From Brevundimonas sp. SGAir0440 (lineage in GTDB: Bacteria; Pseudomonadota; Alphaproteobacteria; Caulobacterales; Caulobacteraceae): a DNA stretch of 64,000 nt. The stretch covers positions 1,798,001 through 1,862,000 of the forward strand of contig NZ_CP039435.1 of NCBI RefSeq assembly GCF_005484585.1. Direction: 5' to 3'. The notes below the pieces were generated by a model, which worked only from the letters and a program-made list of their open reading frames with translations, was not told the DNA's origin and did no database searches. The translations under genes and the position numbers were made by a program. Below, one piece after another: positions 35,852-43,539 of the stretch. Within the stretch, counting starts at the first letter, position 1, and each line of letters begins with the position of its first letter.

Positions 35852-36145
35852 ATGACCAACACCCCGATAAGCGCGACATCACCCGACGACATCGTCCTAG
35901 AGGACGATGACCGGACCCAACGTCTGGACCGACAGGCGGACGCAATCCTCGCGCAAGGCGAGGGTCGTAGCTTTGGCAAGACCACGTCGGTCCGTCAGGC
36001 CGTCAGAGAAGACGCCGGTCTGGTGCGTGAGAAGATTTCCGGACGCGTTCATCGCGTGCAGGAAGACATTCAGGACAATCCGATGAAGGCGACGCTCTAT
36101 GCGTTGGGCATCGGCGTCATCATCGGCATGATCCTGCGCCGATAA
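35852..36145 (+). CDS. ElaB/YqjD (DUF883)-like membrane-anchored protein
   Basis: A 97-residue protein: a charged, helical N-terminal part of about 75 residues (REDAGLVREKISGRVHRVQEDIQDNP) and one C-terminal TM helix with a glycine zipper, ALGIGVIIGMILRR. This arrangement is that of the DUF883/ElaB-YqjD family, inner-membrane proteins some of which bind ribosomes in stationary phase in E. coli. GGAG precedes the start, and an exact EcfG-type promoter lies upstream, so it is likely induced in general stress. It is divergent from the 53-aa gene. Confidence 0.82.
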   Translation: MTNTPISATSPDDIVLEDDDRTQRLDRQADAILAQGEGRSFGKTTSVRQAVREDAGLVREKISGRVHRVQEDIQDNPMKATLYALGIGVIIGMILRR

Positions 36146-36163
36146 GCCACACGATCAGCAGGC

Positions 36164-36865
36164 TCAGGCAGGCCCCAACGGCTCACGCTGGATCGGGGCC
36201 TGTCGCATTGCGGCGTCAGACACGAACGGATTGGTCCGTCGCTCTTCGCCAAAGGTTGAGATCGGCCCGTGGCCCGGCACAAAGGTGACGTCGTCGCCCA
36301 GCGGCCAGAGCTTTTCGATCACCGAGCGGATCAGGGCCGGCGGGTCGCTCATCGGGAAGTCGGTGCGGCCGACCGAACCCTTGAACAGAACGTCGCCGAC
36401 CTGAGCGAATCGCGCCGCGCGATTGAAGAAGATGACGTGCCCGGGCGTATGGCCGGGGCAGTGACGCACCTCCCAGATCGTTTCCCCCAACGATACCGTA
36501 TCGCCATCCTCCAGCCAGCGGTCGGGCGTGAAGGGGCGGGCGTCGGGCAGGCCGTACATCCGGCCGCTCTCCACGATTCGGTCGATCCAGAACTGGTCGG
36601 CCTTCTGAGGGCCTGTGATCTGGACGCCGGTTTTTTCCTGCATTTCGGCTGCGCCGCCCGCGTGATCCAGATGGCCATGGGTGATCCAGATCTGATCCAG
36701 CGTCAGGCCGCGCCGCGTGACCTCGCCCAGCACCGCATCGACCGAACCGCCCGGATCGATGACCGCGGCCTTGTTGGTGGCGGTGCACCAGACGGTCGTG
36801 CAGTTCTGTTGAAGCGGGGTGACGGGCGTGACGAAAACGCCGATGGGGGAGGCAGGTTGGCTCAT
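36164..36865 (-). CDS. MBL-fold hydrolase, glyoxalase II-like
   Basis: A 233-residue metallo-beta-lactamase-fold protein with all metal ligands: THGHLDHAGG, CPGHTPGH, GDVLFKGSVGRTD and a final His in FVPGHGP. The order and the GSVGRTD box match the YcbL-type branch of hydroxyacylglutathione hydrolases, which may cleave S-lactoylglutathione or other thioesters. ATG 36865 is preferred because homology begins there. The ATG 12 codons upstream has no better binding site. Monocistronic, divergent from tig. Confidence 0.87.
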   Translation of the reverse strand: MSQPASPIGVFVTPVTPLQQNCTTVWCTATNKAAVIDPGGSVDAVLGEVTRRGLTLDQIWITHGHLDHAGGAAEMQEKTGVQITGPQKADQFWIDRIVESGRMYGLPDARPFTPDRWLEDGDTVSLGETIWEVRHCPGHTPGHVIFFNRAARFAQVGDVLFKGSVGRTDFPMSDPPALIRSVIEKLWPLGDDVTFVPGHGPISTFGEERRTNPFVSDAAMRQAPIQREPLGPA

Positions 36866-37056
36866 TTGGTCAACATAGCCACGCAAAGGCCGCGAAACCA
36901 CCGGCTCTGACCACGCCCGCGTTGACCTTTCGGGCCCTTCTCGACATAAGGGCGGGCTTCGAGGCGCCGCTCCACACGGGGCGGCCTTCTTGCTTTATCC
37001 ATTCCGCGCCGGCCGTCTCGATGGCTCATGCGCCCCAGAGCGTCAGAATCCCGACC

Positions 37057-38403
37057 ATGCAAGTCGTCGAAAAGTCGAACGAAGGCCTCAGCCGCGTGAT
37101 CGCGGTCACCATTCCCGTCGCGGAGCTGAACGAAAAGCTCGAAGCCCGCGTCAAGGAAGTCGCCCCGCAGGTGAAGCTGAAGGGCTTCCGTCCGGGCAAG
37201 GTGCCGGTCGCCCACGTCAAGAAGACCTTCGGCCGTGAGTTCATGGGCGAGATCATCAACGCCGAGCTGAACGAAACCAGCCAGAAGGCCCTCGACGAAG
37301 CCAAGATCCGCCCGGCCGCGCCCGCCGAGATGAAGCTGACCTCCGACATGGACAAGGTCATCGCCGGTCAGGAAGACCTGGCCTACGAAATGTCGCTGGA
37401 AATCATGCCGGACTTCGAGCCGGTCGATCCCAAGACCCTGAAGCTGGAACGCCCGACCTATGAAGCGTCGGACGCCGATCTGGACGAGGCCCTGACGGAA
37501 CTGGCTGGTCAGGCCAAGACCTACGAAGACAAGAAGGGCAAGACCGTCAAGGCCGCCGAGGGCGACCAGCTGACGATCGACTTCCTGGGCAAGCTGGACG
37601 GCGAGCCCTTCGAAGGCGGCGCCGCTGAGGACGCGGACCTGGTGATAGGCTCGGGCCGCTTCATCCCCGGTTTCGAAGAGCAACTGACGGGCGCCAAGGT
37701 CGGCGAAGAGAAGACCATCGAGGTCACCTTCCCCGAGAACTATCAAGCCGCCCATCTGGCCGGCAAGAAGGCCACCTTCGACATCAAGGTGAAGGCCATC
37801 AAGGCGGAAGCCGAATCCAAGATCGACGACGATTTCGCCACCCGCATCGGTCTGGAGTCGCTGGACAAGCTGAAGGAACTGCTGAAGTCCAACCTGGACC
37901 AGCAGTACGCCGGCGCCGCCCGTTTCAAGCTGAAGCGCGCTCTGCTGGACCAACTGGATGAGGCCCACGACTTCCCGCTGCCGCCGAAGATGGTGGACGC
38001 CGAGTTCGACGGCATCTGGCAGCAGGTCGAGGCCGACAAGGCCGCCGGCCGCCTGCCGGAGGACGACGCCAAGAAGTCCGACGACGAGCTGAAGACCGAA
38101 TACCGCAAGATCGCCGAGCGCCGCGTGCGCCTGGGTCTGGTGCTGGCCGAAATCGGCCGCGCCCACAACGTCCAGGTCACGGACCAGGAGTTGAACGCCG
38201 CCATCCTGCAGGAAGCCCGCAACTATCCGGGCCAGGAACAGGCCGTCCTGAACTTCTACCGCCAGAACCCGAACGCCGCCGCCCAGATGCGCGCGCCGAT
38301 CTATGAAGAGAAGGTCGTCGACCTGATCGTGGGCGTCGCCGACGTGACCGACAAGCCGATCACGAAGGAAGAGCTGCTGAAGGAAGACGAGGACGAGGGC
38401 TAA
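37057..38403 (+). CDS. tig: Trigger factor
   Basis: A 448-residue ribosome-associated chaperone and peptidyl-prolyl isomerase. The N-terminal ribosome-binding domain has the signature GFRPGKVP near residue 45. The FKBP-type PPIase domain covers about 155-240 (GDQLTIDFLGKLDGEPFEGG, FIPGFEEQLTGAKVGEE). A long helical C-terminal domain follows and ends in an acidic tail (EDEDEG). Start ATG 37057 gives the standard N-terminus MQVVEKSNEGLSR. It opens the tig-clpP-clpX-lon block and ends at a strong terminator. Confidence 0.97.
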   Translation: MQVVEKSNEGLSRVIAVTIPVAELNEKLEARVKEVAPQVKLKGFRPGKVPVAHVKKTFGREFMGEIINAELNETSQKALDEAKIRPAAPAEMKLTSDMDKVIAGQEDLAYEMSLEIMPDFEPVDPKTLKLERPTYEASDADLDEALTELAGQAKTYEDKKGKTVKAAEGDQLTIDFLGKLDGEPFEGGAAEDADLVIGSGRFIPGFEEQLTGAKVGEEKTIEVTFPENYQAAHLAGKKATFDIKVKAIKAEAESKIDDDFATRIGLESLDKLKELLKSNLDQQYAGAARFKLKRALLDQLDEAHDFPLPPKMVDAEFDGIWQQVEADKAAGRLPEDDAKKSDDELKTEYRKIAERRVRLGLVLAEIGRAHNVQVTDQELNAAILQEARNYPGQEQAVLNFYRQNPNAAAQMRAPIYEEKVVDLIVGVADVTDKPITKEELLKEDEDEG

Positions 38404-38460
38404 TTTTCCGCTCGATTACACGACCGTAACTGGCGGTTGTGGTGTCTGGATTGTAAGTGG

Positions 38461-38494
38461 AATGGGTCCGCAGTGCGGGCCCATTTTGCTTTTC
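38461..38494 (+). terminator. Rho-independent terminator after tig
   Basis: AATGGGTCCGCA and TGCGGGCCCATT pair over 12 bp (one G-T pair) and are followed by TTGCTTTT. The hairpin ends directly before the start codon of the next gene at 38499. Confidence 0.75.
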
Positions 38495-38498
38495 AGGT

Positions 38499-39413
38499 AT
38501 GTCTTCTATGTCTTTTTCCGCTGTCGCTCTGGCCGCCCTCATCACCGCAGGCGCGCAGGCGCAGGATCCGGGACAGCCGCCTCCGACAGATCTGGAGGAG
38601 ATCACGGTCGAGGGGCAGTCGCCGCGGCAGGCCGCGCGCCAGTTTGTTCAGCGCGTCGCGACCGCGCCCGCCGGTGCTCGGCTTGGACGATGGAATACGC
38701 CGCTGTGCGTCAGCGTCGCCGGATTGAAGGCGCCCTACGGTCAGATGCTTGCCGATCGCATCGGCCAGATCGCGCATGACCTTGAAATTCGGGTGGGTGA
38801 GCCTGGTTGCTCGGCCAATGTGCTCATCATCGCCACAGAGGGTGGTCCCAGCGTCGCATCGGCGCTGGTGGAAGGTTGGCGTCTTCGCTTCCGTCCTCCG
38901 ATCGACAACACCAACATGGGTTTGGCGGCGCTGGAACGGTTCAAAACCAGTAATGCGCCGGTGCGATGGTGGCACATTTCCCTGCCAGTCTCAGCAGACA
39001 CGGGTCAACTGGCGGCCCGTGTCTCCGGTGGAGAGCCCCCTTGGATTGCATCGCGCAACGTCAGCCGCATGAGGTCGCCACTGCGGTACGACCTGAACTC
39101 TGCGACCGTCGTCATCGATATGACCAAGGCCAATGGCGTGCTTTTGCCGGCTTTGATGGACTACGTCGCGATGGTCGTCCTGGCCCAGGTCGATCCCCGC
39201 GCCGACTACTCCGATCAGCCCACGGTGCTGAATCTATTTGGTGATTCCCAGAACGTGACCGGCCTCACGGACTGGGATCGCGCCTATCTGCAAGCTCTTT
39301 ATGAAGCGGAGCCTGATCGCGCATCCGCCGCTGCACAGGAGGCCGCCGTGGCGGAACGGCTGCAAAAAGGCCGTCGTGCAGCGGCGAACCAGCAAGACGC
39401 GCAGTCCGAATGA
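38499..39413 (+). CDS. Secreted protein of unknown function (304 aa)
   Basis: A 304-residue protein with an N-terminal signal peptide (cleavage near AQAQDPG) and no domain I recognise. The mature part has CVSVAGL and EPGCSANVLIIA, two Cys that may pair, followed by SRNVSRMRSPLRYDLNSATVVIDMTKANGVLLPALMDYVAMVVLAQVDP. The C-terminus is Ala-rich and charged, probably helical. It lies between tig and clpP and starts four bases after the tig terminator stem. AGG near the ATG is weak. ATG 38508 is an alternative start. Confidence 0.75.
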   Translation: MSSMSFSAVALAALITAGAQAQDPGQPPPTDLEEITVEGQSPRQAARQFVQRVATAPAGARLGRWNTPLCVSVAGLKAPYGQMLADRIGQIAHDLEIRVGEPGCSANVLIIATEGGPSVASALVEGWRLRFRPPIDNTNMGLAALERFKTSNAPVRWWHISLPVSADTGQLAARVSGGEPPWIASRNVSRMRSPLRYDLNSATVVIDMTKANGVLLPALMDYVAMVVLAQVDPRADYSDQPTVLNLFGDSQNVTGLTDWDRAYLQALYEAEPDRASAAAQEAAVAERLQKGRRAAANQQDAQSE

Positions 39414-39506
39414 GCCGGGCGTCTTGCGCAGGGTGTCATCGAACGCGATATGCACCATAACCGGCTGACGACATTGAATCGTCGCCACTGCATCCGAGAA
39501 GGCTAA

Positions 39507-40154
39507 ATGCGCGATCCGATCGAACTGATGAACATGAACCTGGTGCCGATGGTGGTGGAGCAATCCAGCCGCGGCGAGCGCTCCTTCGACATCTTCTCGC
39601 GTCTGCTGCGCGAGCGGATCATCTTCCTGACGGGACCGTTCGAGGACGGTATGGCGTCGCTGATCTGCGCCCAGCTGCTGTTCCTTGAATCGGAGAATCC
39701 GAAGAAGGAAATCAGCATGTATATCAACAGCCCCGGCGGTCAGGTGACCTCGGCGCTCGCGATCTACGACACCATGCAATACATCAAGAGCCCGGTTTCG
39801 ACCGTGGTGATGGGCATGGCGGCCTCGGCCGGTTCGCTGATCCTGACGGCCGGTGAGGCAGGCCAGCGCATCGCCCTGCCGAATGCGCGGGTCATGGTGC
39901 ACCAGCCGTCGGGTGGTTTCCGCGGCCAGGCGTCGGACATCGAACTGCACGCCGCCGACATCCGCTACACCAAGCGTCGTCTGAACGAGATCTACGTCCA
40001 CCACACCGGCCGCACGTATGAGGAGGTCGAAAAGACGCTGGACCGCGACCACTTCATGTCGGCCGAGGAAGCCAAGGCTTGGGGCATCGTGGATCACGTG
40101 TACGATCGCCGCGAACAGGCCGACGCCGACGGCGTGAAGACGCCCGGCAACTAA
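39507..40154 (+). CDS. clpP: ATP-dependent Clp protease proteolytic subunit
   Basis: A 215-residue ClpP. The catalytic Ser107 is in GMAASAGS, His132 in MVHQPSGG, and the acidic partner Asp about 181 in the [12 protein letters not shown] region. The hydrophobic N-terminal loop ([20 protein letters not shown]) is standard. Fourteen subunits form the barrel that degrades substrates delivered by ClpX or ClpA. ClpXP is known as essential for the Caulobacter cell cycle. The clpX gene follows at 41393 with cicA between them on the other strand. The 93-base leader may hold a heat-shock promoter, but I could not decide it. Confidence 0.97.
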   Translation: MRDPIELMNMNLVPMVVEQSSRGERSFDIFSRLLRERIIFLTGPFEDGMASLICAQLLFLESENPKKEISMYINSPGGQVTSALAIYDTMQYIKSPVSTVVMGMAASAGSLILTAGEAGQRIALPNARVMVHQPSGGFRGQASDIELHAADIRYTKRRLNEIYVHHTGRTYEEVEKTLDRDHFMSAEEAKAWGIVDHVYDRREQADADGVKTPGN

Positions 40155-40176
40155 GACGGCTGTCGAAAGACGAGAA

Positions 40177-40203
40177 GGCGCGCCCGTTGCGGCGCGCCCT
40201 TTT
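40177..40203 (+). terminator. Rho-independent terminator after clpP
   Basis: Two copies of GGCGCGCC (self-complementary) at 40177-40184 and 40191-40198 form a hairpin with a six-base loop, followed by TTTT. Confidence 0.75.
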
Positions 40204-40226
40204 CATTTTGTGCTATCGGAGCTGTC

Positions 40227-40547
40227 ATGCAGTTCACACGAGATCAAAGCGGCACGGTCGATGTCGATGGCGAAAGCTACGTCTGGGAGCTTCGTCGCCA
40301 ACCTCAGCCCAAGGGGGGGAATGTCTGGGAGGGCATGGCCGTTTCCCTTCGCCACGCGGACTTCAAGCGCGAAGCCATCGTGCAGTTCCCGCCGCCGCTT
40401 CGGCCCAACGGCCGGCCGGACGTGGAAAAGCAGCGCGTCAACGTCGACGCCGTCCGTACCGCCGTCGCCTCGGCGATCGAGGCCGGTTGGGACCCCACGT
40501 CACGCGGCAAGGCGATGGTGTTCGACGTGGACGCCGACGGGAACTGA
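40227..40547 (+). CDS. Small conserved-type protein of unknown function (106 aa)
   Basis: A 106-residue soluble protein, MQFTRDQSGTVDVDGE onward, with alternating beta-like segments (SYVWELRRQP, WEGMAVSLRH, EAIVQFPPPL) and a C-terminal helix-strand part (RVNVDAVRTAVASAIEAGW ... KAMVFDVDA). I do not know the family. It has its own transcription unit after the clpP terminator and ends three bases before the convergent cicA stop. The W(D)PTSRGKxMVFDVD ending is reminiscent of short uncharacterised Caulobacterales proteins. Confidence 0.72.
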   Translation: MQFTRDQSGTVDVDGESYVWELRRQPQPKGGNVWEGMAVSLRHADFKREAIVQFPPPLRPNGRPDVEKQRVNVDAVRTAVASAIEAGWDPTSRGKAMVFDVDADGN

Positions 40548-40550
40548 ACG

Positions 40551-41198
40551 TCAGGGCTTCTGACGGAAGACCCGAAAACCTGACTGCTGGGCTATCGCCA
40601 GCATTTCGGTATCGCCCGAAGTGTCGCCATAGGCGGCCGTCAGGGTCACGTCTTCGCCATAGGCCGCCTTCAGCCGCCGCACCTTTTCCCGACCCCGACA
40701 ATTCGGACCGGCGAAGTCGCCGGTTATCCGGTCATCGGCGTCGAAGACGAACTCCGTGCCCAGCAGGGCCTCGGCCCCCAGCTTTCGGGCGAATGGCGCG
40801 ACGGTCGTCGTGGGCGACGCGGTCACGATGACGCGATGCGCGCCGCGTCGGCCCCAGTCGTTCCACACCTCAAGCGCATCGGGGCGCATGAAGCGGGGCC
40901 AGATCGCTTCGGCGAAGGCTGCGGCTTCCGTTTCCAGCGTCTGGCGGCTCACGCCAAGCAGAAACTCCCTGACGGAGGCCGCCTTAATCCGTCCCCGGTC
41001 GCGATCCTTGGCGTAGGCGGCCAGCGCCGGAGCCAGCTTGACCAGTCCCAGCGCCCAGGCGCCCGGACCAGCGCGCCAGCGCAGGAACTCGGTGAAGCTG
41101 TCGCGAATCGTCAGCGTACCGTCGAAATCGAAGGCGACGATGACACGTCCATTTGCCGTGGACTGGCGTAAATCCTGCACAATACCCATGTCAGACAT
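40551..41198 (-). CDS. cicA: HAD-superfamily phosphatase, CicA
   Basis: A 215-residue HAD/phosphoserine-phosphatase-like protein. Motif I is FDFDGTLT with nucleophile Asp, motif II is VTASPTT, and motif III/IV is AAYGDTSGDTEML. It lies between clpP and clpX on the opposite strand, the position of cicA in Caulobacter crescentus, where its dosage affects growth and cell shape. That synteny is the reason for the symbol. Start ATG 41198 has AAGG upstream; ATG 41189 is possible. The physiological substrate is unknown. Confidence 0.87.
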   Translation of the reverse strand: MSDMGIVQDLRQSTANGRVIVAFDFDGTLTIRDSFTEFLRWRAGPGAWALGLVKLAPALAAYAKDRDRGRIKAASVREFLLGVSRQTLETEAAAFAEAIWPRFMRPDALEVWNDWGRRGAHRVIVTASPTTTVAPFARKLGAEALLGTEFVFDADDRITGDFAGPNCRGREKVRRLKAAYGEDVTLTAAYGDTSGDTEMLAIAQQSGFRVFRQKP

Positions 41199-41392
41199 TC
41201 GCCTTGATCCCCGTCGACACTGATCCATCCACGCACTGCAACAATCCCCTGCCGCCTTCGGGGTTGTTCCGGAACGTGTGATGGGTGATTGTCATTTTTT
41301 GAAGACCTTCGCATCCAGAGTGCTGGAATCAATGTGAGGGAAGCGCGTTTCGGGCCATTTCGGTCCGCCCCGCGGGAGTGAGATAAGGGTCT

Positions 41393-42661
41393 ATGACCAA
41401 AGCAGCCGGCACCGACGCCAAAAGCACCCTCTACTGCTCGTTCTGCGGAAAGAGCCAGCACGAGGTCCGCAAGCTCATCGCGGGCCCGACCGTCTTCATC
41501 TGCGATGAATGCGTCGAACTGTGCATGGACATCATCCGCGAAGAGCACAAGATCGGCTTCAAGAAGACGACCGACGGCGTGCCCACGCCCAAGGAAATCC
41601 GCGACGTGCTGGACGACTATGTCATCGGCCAGGCGCACGCCAAGAAGGTGCTCTCGGTCGCCGTCCACAATCACTACAAGCGCCTGAACCACGCGACGAA
41701 GAACAACGACGTCGAACTGGCCAAGTCGAACATCATGCTGATCGGGCCGACGGGCTCGGGCAAGACGCTGCTGGCTCAGACGCTGGCGCGCATCATCGAC
41801 GTGCCCTTCACCATGGCCGACGCCACGACGCTGACCGAGGCCGGTTATGTGGGCGAGGATGTCGAGAACATCATCCTGAAACTGCTCCAGGCGTCGGATT
41901 ACAACGTCGAGCGGGCCCAGCGCGGCATCGTCTACATCGACGAGATCGACAAGATTTCGCGCAAGTCGGACAACCCGTCGATCACCCGCGACGTGTCGGG
42001 CGAAGGCGTGCAGCAGGCCCTGCTTAAGATCATGGAAGGCACCGTCGCCTCCGTGCCGCCGCAGGGCGGCCGCAAGCATCCGCAGCAGGAGTTCCTGCAG
42101 GTGGACACCGCCAACATTCTGTTCATCGTCGGCGGCGCCTTCGCCGGCCTGGAAAAGGTGATTTCGGCGCGTGGATCCGGCGCGTCGATCGGCTTCGGCG
42201 CCAAGGTCAAGGAGATCGACGAACGCCGCACGGGCGATATCCTGAAGGGTGTCGAGCCTGACGACCTGATGCGGTTCGGCCTGATCCCCGAATTCATCGG
42301 CCGCCTGCCTGTTCTGGCGACGCTGGAAGACCTGGACGAGACGGCGCTCGTCACCATTCTGACCGAGCCGAAGAACGCCTTGGTCAAACAGTACAAGCGT
42401 CTGTTCGAGATGGAGAATGTCGAACTGACCTTCACCGACGACGCGCTGATCGCCGTCGCCAAGAAGGCCATCACCCGCAAGACCGGCGCGCGCGGCCTGC
42501 GCTCGATCCTGGAAGGCATTCTACTGGAGACCATGTTCGAGCTGCCGACCTTCGAAGGCGTCGAAGAGGTGGTGGTCAACGCCGAGGTCATCGACGGCAA
42601 GGCCCAGCCCCTGCTGATCTACTCGGAAGCCTCCAAGAAAAAGGCCGACGGCGCCGCCTGA
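41393..42661 (+). CDS. clpX: ATP-dependent Clp protease ATP-binding subunit ClpX
   Basis: A 422-residue AAA+ unfoldase. The N-terminal zinc-binding domain has CSFCGKSQ and CDECVELC (C4), Walker A is GPTGSGKT, Walker B region IVYIDEIDK, the pore loop is GYVGEDV, and the RKH box and sensor 2 ([10 protein letters not shown]) are present. ISFG-like IGFGAKV is the loop for ClpP docking (IGF). It feeds tagged proteins to ClpP. A strong terminator follows. The 194-base leader shared with divergent cicA holds the promoters. Confidence 0.98.
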   Translation: MTKAAGTDAKSTLYCSFCGKSQHEVRKLIAGPTVFICDECVELCMDIIREEHKIGFKKTTDGVPTPKEIRDVLDDYVIGQAHAKKVLSVAVHNHYKRLNHATKNNDVELAKSNIMLIGPTGSGKTLLAQTLARIIDVPFTMADATTLTEAGYVGEDVENIILKLLQASDYNVERAQRGIVYIDEIDKISRKSDNPSITRDVSGEGVQQALLKIMEGTVASVPPQGGRKHPQQEFLQVDTANILFIVGGAFAGLEKVISARGSGASIGFGAKVKEIDERRTGDILKGVEPDDLMRFGLIPEFIGRLPVLATLEDLDETALVTILTEPKNALVKQYKRLFEMENVELTFTDDALIAVAKKAITRKTGARGLRSILEGILLETMFELPTFEGVEEVVVNAEVIDGKAQPLLIYSEASKKKADGAA

Positions 42662-42686
42662 ACCGGCGAAAACTCCCGAAATGACG

Positions 42687-42718
42687 AAGGCCGGAGCGAT
42701 CTCGCTCCGGCCTTTTTC
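42687..42718 (+). terminator. Rho-independent terminator after clpX
   Basis: AAGGCCGGAGCGA and CGCTCCGGCCTT form a 12-bp hairpin with a short loop, then TTTTTC. Confidence 0.85.
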
Positions 42719-42732
42719 TTGATCTGAGGCGA

Positions 42733-42927
42733 TCAGGCGGGTTCGGCCAACATCAGGACATGGCCTGGGTGCGCCTCGGCCTCCGCTCTGGCGCATCGGA
42801 CGGCGCTTTTGGCGTCGGTGAAGACGCCTTCGAACAGGCCGTCGCTTGAGGTGATGCGCCAGCGATCGCCGACAGGCTGTATCGTCAGGATTTCGATGGC
42901 GGGTGGCGAGGCTAGGGGCGTTATCAT
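42733..42927 (-). CDS. Small protein of unknown function (64 aa), third gene of a small-protein operon
   Basis: A 64-residue protein, MITPLASPPAIEIL onward, with WRITSSDGLFEGVFTDAKSAVRCARAEAE in the middle. The alternation of a W-x-I strand, an F-rich turn and a helix with A..A..A recalls short DUF2188-like domains, but I am not sure. Its ATG overlaps the stop of the gene upstream (ATGA), so the two are translationally coupled. The upstream frame extension to 43053 is rejected because it lies inside the neighbour. Confidence 0.68.
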   Translation of the reverse strand: MITPLASPPAIEILTIQPVGDRWRITSSDGLFEGVFTDAKSAVRCARAEAEAHPGHVLMLAEPA

Positions 42928-43133
42928 TGTGTCAGGCGATGTTGGTCGCGGTTCAGGCGGTCGGCCTCGGCTTGAAGTCGGGCGGCGAGACGTTCGGCCG
43001 AGATGCGATCGGGCAGGGGGCGGGTGCAGGCGTTGTTGACCGCCACGGCCCAACCGCTGGCGCGAGGCACGACCCGATAGCGTCGGGGAGGGGCGGCGCG
43101 TGTCACGCCGCCCTCGACATGGCCCTGCATCAT
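42924..43133 (-). CDS. Small basic protein of unknown function (69 aa), second gene of the operon
   Basis: A 69-residue basic protein beginning [20 protein letters not shown], then VVPRASGWAVAVNNACTRPLPDR and the helix ISAERLAARLQAEADRLNR. It shares with the next gene a GW-x-V strand followed by a turn and an Ala-rich helix, so the two may be distant relatives. The start overlaps the stop of the 42-aa gene upstream (TATGATG), and its own stop overlaps the next start as ATGA. No family recognised. Confidence 0.68.
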   Translation of the reverse strand: MMQGHVEGGVTRAAPPRRYRVVPRASGWAVAVNNACTRPLPDRISAERLAARLQAEADRLNRDQHRLTQ

Positions 43134-43258
43134 AGCGCGCGGCCCTTGCGGATCGGGGCGCCGAACAGGGCGCCGATGAAGGTCATCGCCATCTGAAGGG
43201 TTGTCGGCGCCGCGACGGGACGTTTCAGGGTCTCGGCCAGCAGGTGGGAACGGCTCAT
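43130..43258 (-). CDS. Very small protein (42 aa), first gene of the operon
   Basis: A 42-residue ORF found by direct reading: MSRSHLLAETLKRPVA, then a moderately hydrophobic helix TTLQMAMTFIGALFGAP and a basic end IRKGRAL. AAGGAG lies six bases before ATG 43258, which fixes the start; an ATG two codons earlier lies next to that site. Its stop overlaps the ATG of the 69-aa gene. The hydrophobic stretch could be a single membrane-inserting helix. Function unknown. It is divergent from lon across 281 bases. Confidence 0.65.
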   Translation of the reverse strand: MSRSHLLAETLKRPVAAPTTLQMAMTFIGALFGAPIRKGRAL

Positions 43259-43400
43259 GGTCATCTCCTTGGAGCCGCAGAAGACGCCAAATCCCCGTAA
43301 AGTCGCCATGTCGAAAGCGTCGCCGGGCGTAATGCGGACCTAAAGCGGCGCGATCGGAAGGGCTTGTGGCCACGCAGATGTGGGCCGTTCCGCGGTCACG

Positions 43401-43430
43401 CTTGAACCGCGGGTCTTTCAAACCACATAC
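43401..43430 (+). promoter_or_regulatory. Possible heat-shock (sigma-32) promoter of lon
   Basis: CTTGAA at 43401-43406 and CCACATAC at 43423-43430, 16 bases apart, resemble the sigma-32 pattern CTTGAA-N13/17-CCNNATN. The lon start lies about 110 bases downstream. The match is partial, and only the gene's usual heat-shock control supports it. The rest of the 281-base gap 43259-43539 shows nothing I can name. Confidence 0.35.
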
Positions 43431-43539
43431 TCATCCGAACGCCGTCGGAATCGACGGGCCGTCATGCGCCGGTCGGGCCTCTTGCCCGGCGGACCCTGGC
43501 GGCGGGCCGGAGATGATCAATGGCCCAGGAGTACGCATC

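Noticed and set aside
36862-38166. A 434-codon leftward frame antisense to tig
   Set aside because: Mirror of the trigger factor codon pattern, no ribosome binding site, low-complexity Leu/Gly/Val product. A shadow of a high-GC gene.
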